A stretch of DNA of 10,945 nt from an uncultured Eubacteriales bacterium (GTDB lineage: Bacteria > Bacillota > Clostridia > Christensenellales > Borkfalkiaceae). The stretch lies in assembly GCA_905207385.1 (NCBI GenBank), contig CAJLLH010000030.1, positions 1 through 10,945 of the forward strand. Reading direction: 5' to 3'. The notes under the pieces were generated by a model. That model was not told the DNA's origin. It saw only the letters and a list, made by a program, of their open reading frames with translations, and did no database searches. Below are positions 7,101 to 10,945 of this stretch, in pieces. Positions within the stretch are counted from its first letter, which is position 1, and each line of letters opens with the position of its first letter. The position numbers were made by a program, and so were the translations under genes.

Positions 7101-8057
7101 TCAGTCCTGCGCAAGCGATTTTGCTATTTCCATAATCTTGCGGATGCGGTGATTCAAGCAACTTTTTGAAATTTTAAGTCTGTCTGCAAGCTCCTGCATA
7201 GACGCGTTTTTATCTGCAAGTCTGCCTTCGGCTACAGAAAACAAGTTTTCGTCAAGACTCTGCAAACCTATCGTAGTGCGGATGACTTCTATTGCCTGAA
7301 CCTGCTTTACGGAGGCGGAAACAGTCTTGTCTATATTTGAAACCGAGCAATTGTTTACGCGGTTTTCATTATTTGAGTTATCGCGGGCGCGCGCAACCTG
7401 TTTAAGTTTTTCAAGCGAAGATTTTGCGCCTATCACGGACAGAACGGCTGAAATCGAATCTATGCTTTTAAGGTAAACAACGGCGCTGTCCTTGCGCATT
7501 ACAAGTTTCGCCAGAATATCGAACGAGCAAAGAAGGTCGCAGAAATCTCCCGCCGTTATCTTGTTGCGGAATACGACCTCGAAGTGATAACCCGTACGGC
7601 TTAAATTGCCTGCGTCAGGCAGAGTGCAGCTTCCGCCGCCTAAAAATGCGCCGCAGATGTAAGCTGCCGCGTTCTTTTCTCCTTCGACGACGTGACTGCC
7701 TATAGAAAAATCGAGGAAATAACCGTCTTTATCTTCGCCGATTACGCCCATTTCCTTTAAAAGCTTTCCGCTGTCTGCATTCACGCAGGAAAAAGTAAGC
7801 TTGTCTTTTCCGCTGGAAAGGTCGGAACGCGAGCTGAAGCCGCTTATTTCCATGCCGAGCACGTCCACGGCAAGATCGGCAAAAAAGTGCGCCGTAAGTT
7901 CGCTTTCGGTTGAAAGCTCGAAACCGTAAGTCGAGCCGCTTTTTATTAGACTGCCGCTTGTTCGTATAAACGCCGAAAGGGCAGCGAGGACTTCCTCTCT
8001 GCCGCCTTTAAAAGTCTCAATTATTTCGCTTTTGATTTCTTCGGTAAAGTTAGTCAT
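7101..8057 (-). CDS. whiA: WhiA-family DNA-binding regulator
   Basis: WhiA proteins are DNA-binding regulators found across Gram-positive bacteria. They control sporulation-linked septation in Streptomyces and affect division and chromosome segregation in Bacillus. At 318 residues this one has normal length. The N-terminal and middle parts form the LAGLIDADG-like fold, seen here as AAYICGAFLGGGS (131-143) followed by YHFE (157-160). The region from ENRVNNC (231-237) through DKTVSASVKQ (243-252) matches the conserved N-R-x-x-N-C...K-x-x-x-A-x-x-x-Q stretch. The C-terminal helix-turn-helix lies at about 286-308 and ends in SKSCLNHRIRKI. The start (MTNFTEEIKSEI) fits the family's MSFSxxVKxEL opening, although no clear Shine-Dalgarno is visible. 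It follows the PHP gene by 27 bases, which suggests co-transcription. rapZ and yvcK, the usual upstream neighbours, are missing here. Confidence 0.95.
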   Translation of the reverse strand: MTNFTEEIKSEIIETFKGGREEVLAALSAFIRTSGSLIKSGSTYGFELSTESELTAHFFADLAVDVLGMEISGFSSRSDLSSGKDKLTFSCVNADSGKLLKEMGVIGEDKDGYFLDFSIGSHVVEGEKNAAAYICGAFLGGGSCTLPDAGNLSRTGYHFEVVFRNKITAGDFCDLLCSFDILAKLVMRKDSAVVYLKSIDSISAVLSVIGAKSSLEKLKQVARARDNSNNENRVNNCSVSNIDKTVSASVKQVQAIEVIRTTIGLQSLDENLFSVAEGRLADKNASMQELADRLKISKSCLNHRIRKIMEIAKSLAQD

Positions 8058-8084
8058 AAATAAATTTTTGCAAAATGCGGTAAT

Positions 8085-8861
8085 TTAAAGGTGAGTTCTT
8101 TTATATTCGGCAAAGCGGAACTTAGGCTCTCTGCCGTCGATATTGTCAATTCTGTCCAAAGGAACGCTTGCGCGGGACAAAAGTTCTTCGGCTATTTTTG
8201 TATCGCCGACCCTGTCGGCGGAATGCGCATCGGAATCTATAACAAAACGCACGCCCGTTTCCGCCATTGCGTTGAGTTCTTCCGGTGTAATATGATATTT
8301 TTTTGTATTAATTTCAATGTAAGTTCCGTAGTCGGCGCAGCACTTTGCCACTTCCTTAACGTCGCAGAAGCATCTGAAATTGATATGCGTAAGAATATCT
8401 ATAGGGTTATTTTTTACGGCGTTTATATAGGCGCGCGTAGTCATGCCGTACAGCTTGTCCGAAGGTTTTTTGCCCGATTTGAAGGCAAAATAATTTTTTA
8501 CGGAAAGGTTGTAAAAATCGCCTATGCTCTTATACATAAGCACTTCGTGCAGACCGCAGAGATATAAGTCGAAATGCTCCAAATCGCTCATTTTCATATC
8601 GGTATCGCCGTCGTCGGAAGTAAGGTTGCTTTCCATTCCCATAAGCACCTTTACCCCCGTCGCCTGCTCTGCAGCTGTGCATTCCGCGCGAAGCGCTTCA
8701 AGCTTTCTTCTGCGCAACCCGAAAATTATATGGTTAAAACCGTGGTCGGTTATGCCGACAGCCTTAAGCCCGAGCTTCTGAGCTGCAACGGCGTTTTCGA
8801 GCACGGTATTTTTGCCGTGGGAATACGGCGTGTGTGTATGGTAATCGCCCGTAAGTTTCAT
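8085..8861 (-). CDS. PHP-domain phosphohydrolase
   Basis: This is a stand-alone PHP (polymerase and histidinol phosphatase) metallohydrolase of 258 residues. Candidate trinuclear metal ligands are all present: H8 and H10 (DYHTHTPYS), H15, H40 (ITDHG), E77 (GMES), H105 (GLHE), H159 (THINF), and D211 and H213 (DSDAHS). It resembles the YcdX/histidinol-phosphatase-type branch, but the substrate cannot be read from the sequence. I chose the ATG at 8859-8861, which overlaps the murB stop as ATGA and has GGAG about 8 bases upstream. An in-frame start 7 codons earlier (to 8882) would extend into murB and has no such support. PHP genes often sit between murB and rapZ/whiA in Clostridia, so the context is conserved even though the function is not known. 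Confidence 0.9.
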   Translation of the reverse strand: MKLTGDYHTHTPYSHGKNTVLENAVAAQKLGLKAVGITDHGFNHIIFGLRRRKLEALRAECTAAEQATGVKVLMGMESNLTSDDGDTDMKMSDLEHFDLYLCGLHEVLMYKSIGDFYNLSVKNYFAFKSGKKPSDKLYGMTTRAYINAVKNNPIDILTHINFRCFCDVKEVAKCCADYGTYIEINTKKYHITPEELNAMAETGVRFVIDSDAHSADRVGDTKIAEELLSRASVPLDRIDNIDGREPKFRFAEYKRTHL

Positions 8862-9916
8862 TTGAATTCTCCGATGTAACAAACTTCTTCTTTAAGCGTT
8901 ATGCCGAATTTTTTATATACCTCATCTTTGACATAACGTATAAGCGCGTAGACGTCGGCAGAGTTTGTGCCGTCGTTTATTATAAAATTCGCGTGTTTTT
9001 CGCTGACGTATGCGCCGCCTATGCGCACACCTTTAAGGTCTGCGCTTTCAATTATCTTGCCTGCGCTTACCCCGCAATAATTTTCAAACACGCAGCCGCA
9101 GCTTCTGCCCGAAGGCAACGATTTGCGCTCAGCAAGTCTGTTTTTTATATTTTGCGCAACTTTAAGCGGATTTTCTCGCTTAAAAGCCAATTTTATGCTC
9201 AGTATTATACACTTTATGTCACGCATAGTACTATGTTTGTATGTAAAATTACACTCTTCTTTGCTGAAAGTTTTAATTTCGCCATCAAAAATACGGACCG
9301 AAACAATATTTTCGGATATGTATTTACCTGCCGCCCCACCGTTCATAAAAGCAAGTCCGCCAAGGCTTGCAGGTATGCCCGCAATATATTCCGTGCCCGA
9401 AAGCCCGTTTTTTTTGCAGAAGATAAGCAGGTCTTTTACCTTTACCCCCGCCCCGACTTCAAGAACGGCAATATCATTTTCAGCATAATCTTTCAATGAA
9501 AAATCGCTGTCGTCTGTGAGGGAGCATTTATTTTTATCGGCTTTTTTATCCGCCGCGCCGAAAATATTATTTTTTTCAAGCTCTGTTTTTTCTAAGTAAT
9601 TTTCTGAAGTTTTACTTTCAACCGAAATATCGCCGCAATCGGTAGCATATTTAATATGGTTAAGAGCCGATGTACAGATTACATAGCCGTCGTAAAAGCC
9701 GTCCTGAGCGAGTACGTCAGACCCGCAACCCAAAACACAGAAAGGTTTTCCGCTTTTTAATGCAAACAAAAAAGCAGAGCACGCCTCTTCTTCCGTCCTC
9801 GGGAAAAAAGCGCAGTCGGCAATGCCGCCGCAACCGTACGTAGTTCCCGAAGCAAAACTGAAGTTTTTGCAAAGCGGCACGTTTATAACATCGTTATCCG
9901 AATTTTCGAACGTCAA
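8858..9916 (-). CDS. murB: UDP-N-acetylenolpyruvoylglucosamine reductase
   Basis: MurB reduces UDP-GlcNAc-enolpyruvate to UDP-MurNAc with NADPH and FAD in the cytosol, the second committed step of peptidoglycan synthesis. The FAD domain shows TTYGCGGIADCAFFP (25-39), VLGCGSDVLA (61-70), VGAGVKVKDL (154-163), and GIPASLGGLAFMNGGA (180-195). The substrate domain has GKIIESADLKGVRIGG (286-301) and SEKHANFIIN (305-314), and ends with LKEEVCYIG containing the likely catalytic Glu (E344). The protein is 352 residues against about 300 for this family type, because of a polar, Lys/Asp/Ser-rich insert at about 92-148. The usual catalytic Ser (G-S-V-F) is replaced by C275 (GCVF). The start codon is TTG at 9914-9916 with AGGAG (9926-9930) 9 bases upstream; an in-frame TAG further upstream rules out a longer protein. 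Confidence 0.95.
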   Translation of the reverse strand: MTFENSDNDVINVPLCKNFSFASGTTYGCGGIADCAFFPRTEEEACSAFLFALKSGKPFCVLGCGSDVLAQDGFYDGYVICTSALNHIKYATDCGDISVESKTSENYLEKTELEKNNIFGAADKKADKNKCSLTDDSDFSLKDYAENDIAVLEVGAGVKVKDLLIFCKKNGLSGTEYIAGIPASLGGLAFMNGGAAGKYISENIVSVRIFDGEIKTFSKEECNFTYKHSTMRDIKCIILSIKLAFKRENPLKVAQNIKNRLAERKSLPSGRSCGCVFENYCGVSAGKIIESADLKGVRIGGAYVSEKHANFIINDGTNSADVYALIRYVKDEVYKKFGITLKEEVCYIGEFK

Positions 9917-9952
9917 AAATGTCTACTCCTATATAATAACATTTTTTTTATT

Positions 9953-10588
9953 TTATTTCAATGGTTTAAGCAAACTTTTAAGCATATTTATGCCTGCCGC
10001 AGACGCTGCACTTTTCAGGCGAGAAATATACTCCTCGCTTACTATCGGAGGAACGGTAAATTCCGCCGATACTTTCTCCAGAGCATTCATTTCGTCTGAA
10101 TATAAATGCAGCTCGCCGTAAAACATTCCCGTCTTATAAAGATTTTCGCTTTCTGAAATCACGTAATCTATGTAATCGCGACACGCCGACTGCTTTTCAC
10201 CTTCCGCAATAACGGAAAAATTCTGGTACAAGTCGTTAAAACAGGTCAGGGGAAATACGTTAAAGCTTTGTTTCCTGGTCTGAAGCCTTATTATATCGCG
10301 CTGAGTACCTAAAAGATATTCGTATTCGCCGTTTATAAGGCTTACGTAAGCCGCCGTAGAAGCTTCTTCCGTCGCGCCGTCAAGTCCGCTTAAAAGCGCG
10401 ACCACCTCCGTAAGATTATCTCTGCCGGCATTTACAACAGTATTTTCTTTGTTTGCCGCAGAAAAATCGGAAGAATTTATTGAAATCAGGCAATACGCAC
10501 CCCGACACCAGGAAACAGAATAATCTTTTTCGTCGACGATGCTTTCCAGTCCGTAAAAACCGGAGCCATAGGAAATTATGTCCGGCAA
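9953..10588 (-). pseudogene. C-terminal part of an interrupted extracellular solute-binding protein
   Basis: This frame of about 211 codons reads like the main body of a family-1 ABC transporter solute-binding protein. It opens with PDIISYGSGFYGLE, typical of the ligand-lobe strand after the N-terminal domain. Further on are a WCRGAY segment, a TVVNAGRDNL stretch, FPLTCFNDLYQNF, and a C-terminus ending in GINMLKSLLKPLK. Such proteins sit outside the membrane and deliver a ligand, often a sugar, to a permease. The ligand here is unknown. The first codon, TTG at 10586-10588, is not a convincing start. The reading frame matches that of the N-terminal piece at 10709-10945, which carries the signal sequence, so these are two parts of one gene separated by in-frame stops. 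It ends 36 bases before murB. No permease is visible. Confidence 0.7.
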
Positions 10589-10718
10589 CGTAGGTGTCAG
10601 CGTTCAGTTCCCGTATCAGATAGGTATAAACCAATGGACTGAGGAATGAAGCAATACCAAACATGAATTGTGCCAGTTCGGCAACAAAAGCATAGTTCTC
10701 TTCACCTCCTACAATACC
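10589..10718 (-). other. Foreign-looking patch interrupting the solute-binding protein gene
   Basis: About 130 bases separate two halves of one gene that share a reading frame. In that frame the patch contains TAG (10709-10711), TGA (10616-10618) and TGA (10604-10606). In a different frame it encodes an uninterrupted membrane-helix-like stretch including AFVAELAQFMFG, ASFLSPLVYTYLI and RELNADTYV, reminiscent of a helix from a major facilitator superfamily transporter (from memory, low certainty). Its codons (CTG, CGG, CCA, AGT) differ from the GCG/CTT/CCG-rich neighbours. It may be an assembly join or gap fill from another genome, or a real short replacement. There are no flanking direct repeats or inverted ends of a mobile element. 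Confidence 0.55.
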
Positions 10719-10945
10719 GCCGTCACGTCGACGTAAATATCTGTTTCAGAATAAAATTTGTTGCCTATCGAACGCAGATACTCTGCGCGTGAACCCTTGC
10801 CGCCTTCAAAATTATCTATCTGCCATACGGTAATCAGCTCAACGCCGCCGCTTTCCGCTTCTGAAGCTTTATTTATAAAGGCGCATACGGCTCCGCCAAC
10901 GACGGCGCACACGCACAGACCGGCACAGATAAACCTAATTAATTT
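10709..10945 (-). pseudogene. N-terminal part of the interrupted solute-binding protein (starts beyond window)
   Basis: The frame stays open to the right edge, so the true start lies outside. The visible N-terminus is K-L-I-R followed by a hydrophobic run rich in Cys, Ala, Val and Gly (about 10877-10933), which fits a signal sequence or lipoprotein leader. Mature sequence follows: ELITVWQIDNFEGGKGSRAE, then FYSETDIYVDVTAVL. The VWQxxxFEGG and V-x-V-T segments are typical of the first lobe of family-1 solute-binding proteins. The frame then stops at TAG (10709-10711), where a segment of roughly 10-15 residues would be expected before PDIISYG. A GTG at 10910-10912 could be called as a start, but it falls inside the hydrophobic leader and is unlikely. 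Confidence 0.7.

Noticed and set aside
8862-8882. Extended start for the PHP protein, 7 codons upstream
   Set aside because: It would overlap murB by 25 bases and lacks a ribosome-binding site, whereas the ATGA-overlapping start has GGAG at proper spacing and matches the family N-terminus.
9933-9961. TTGAAA, 17 bases, TATTAT on the minus strand before murB
   Set aside because: Spacing is ideal, but transcription would begin near 9926, on the Shine-Dalgarno itself. The TTGAAA is formed by the last codons of the upstream gene in a poly-A stretch, so chance is likely.
10617-10711. Minus-strand mini-ORF of 25 codons with AGGAGGTGA ahead of its ATG inside the foreign-looking patch
   Set aside because: The encoded peptide has no protein-like pattern, while the transporter-like helix reads in a different frame, so the apparent ribosome-binding site is probably coincidental.

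Overview
The window is a stretch of bacterial chromosome in which every supportable gene lies on the minus strand. The gene set (WhiA, a Gram-positive-type DnaE, ATP-dependent PfkA, a MurB/PHP/WhiA cluster and an ABC-type solute-binding protein) points to a low-to-mid GC Firmicute of the class Clostridia, probably an uncultured gut lineage. The class assignment is inferred from gene content and order, not from a marker search.

In the direction of transcription (right to left): (1) 9953-10945 holds an extracellular solute-binding lipoprotein/secreted protein. It starts beyond the right edge and is broken by about 130 bases that do not look native. (2) 7101-9916 is a tight cluster, murB, then a PHP-family phosphohydrolase overlapping it by ATGA, then whiA. 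It links peptidoglycan precursor synthesis to a division/sporulation regulator. (3) 6639-7055 is a small DUF4275-like protein just after whiA. (4) 2830-6417 is dnaE, the replicative polymerase alpha subunit, preceded by a 221-base intergenic region and ended by a strong hairpin. (5) 603-2541 is a sugar-phosphate kinase pair, pfkA and a PfkB-family 1-phosphofructokinase-like gene. A well-formed promoter (TTGAAA, 17 bases, TATAAT) and a structured leader of about 108 bases precede pfkA. (6) 1-549 is the 5' part of an unrecognised cysteine-rich gene with two exact-period 66-residue repeats.

The two FBP-forming kinases suggest a glycolytic transcription unit that may also include the cysteine-rich gene, since gaps between these genes are only 52 and 53 bases and no terminator is visible between them. 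The murB-PHP-whiA cluster resembles the conserved Firmicute murB-rapZ-yvcK-whiA neighbourhood, but rapZ and yvcK are absent from between PHP and whiA.

The most unusual items are the tandem Cys4 repeat protein, the foreign-looking patch inside the solute-binding protein gene, and MurB with a polar insert of about 55 residues and Cys in place of the usual catalytic Ser. No RNA genes, CRISPR arrays or recognisable insertion sequences were seen.
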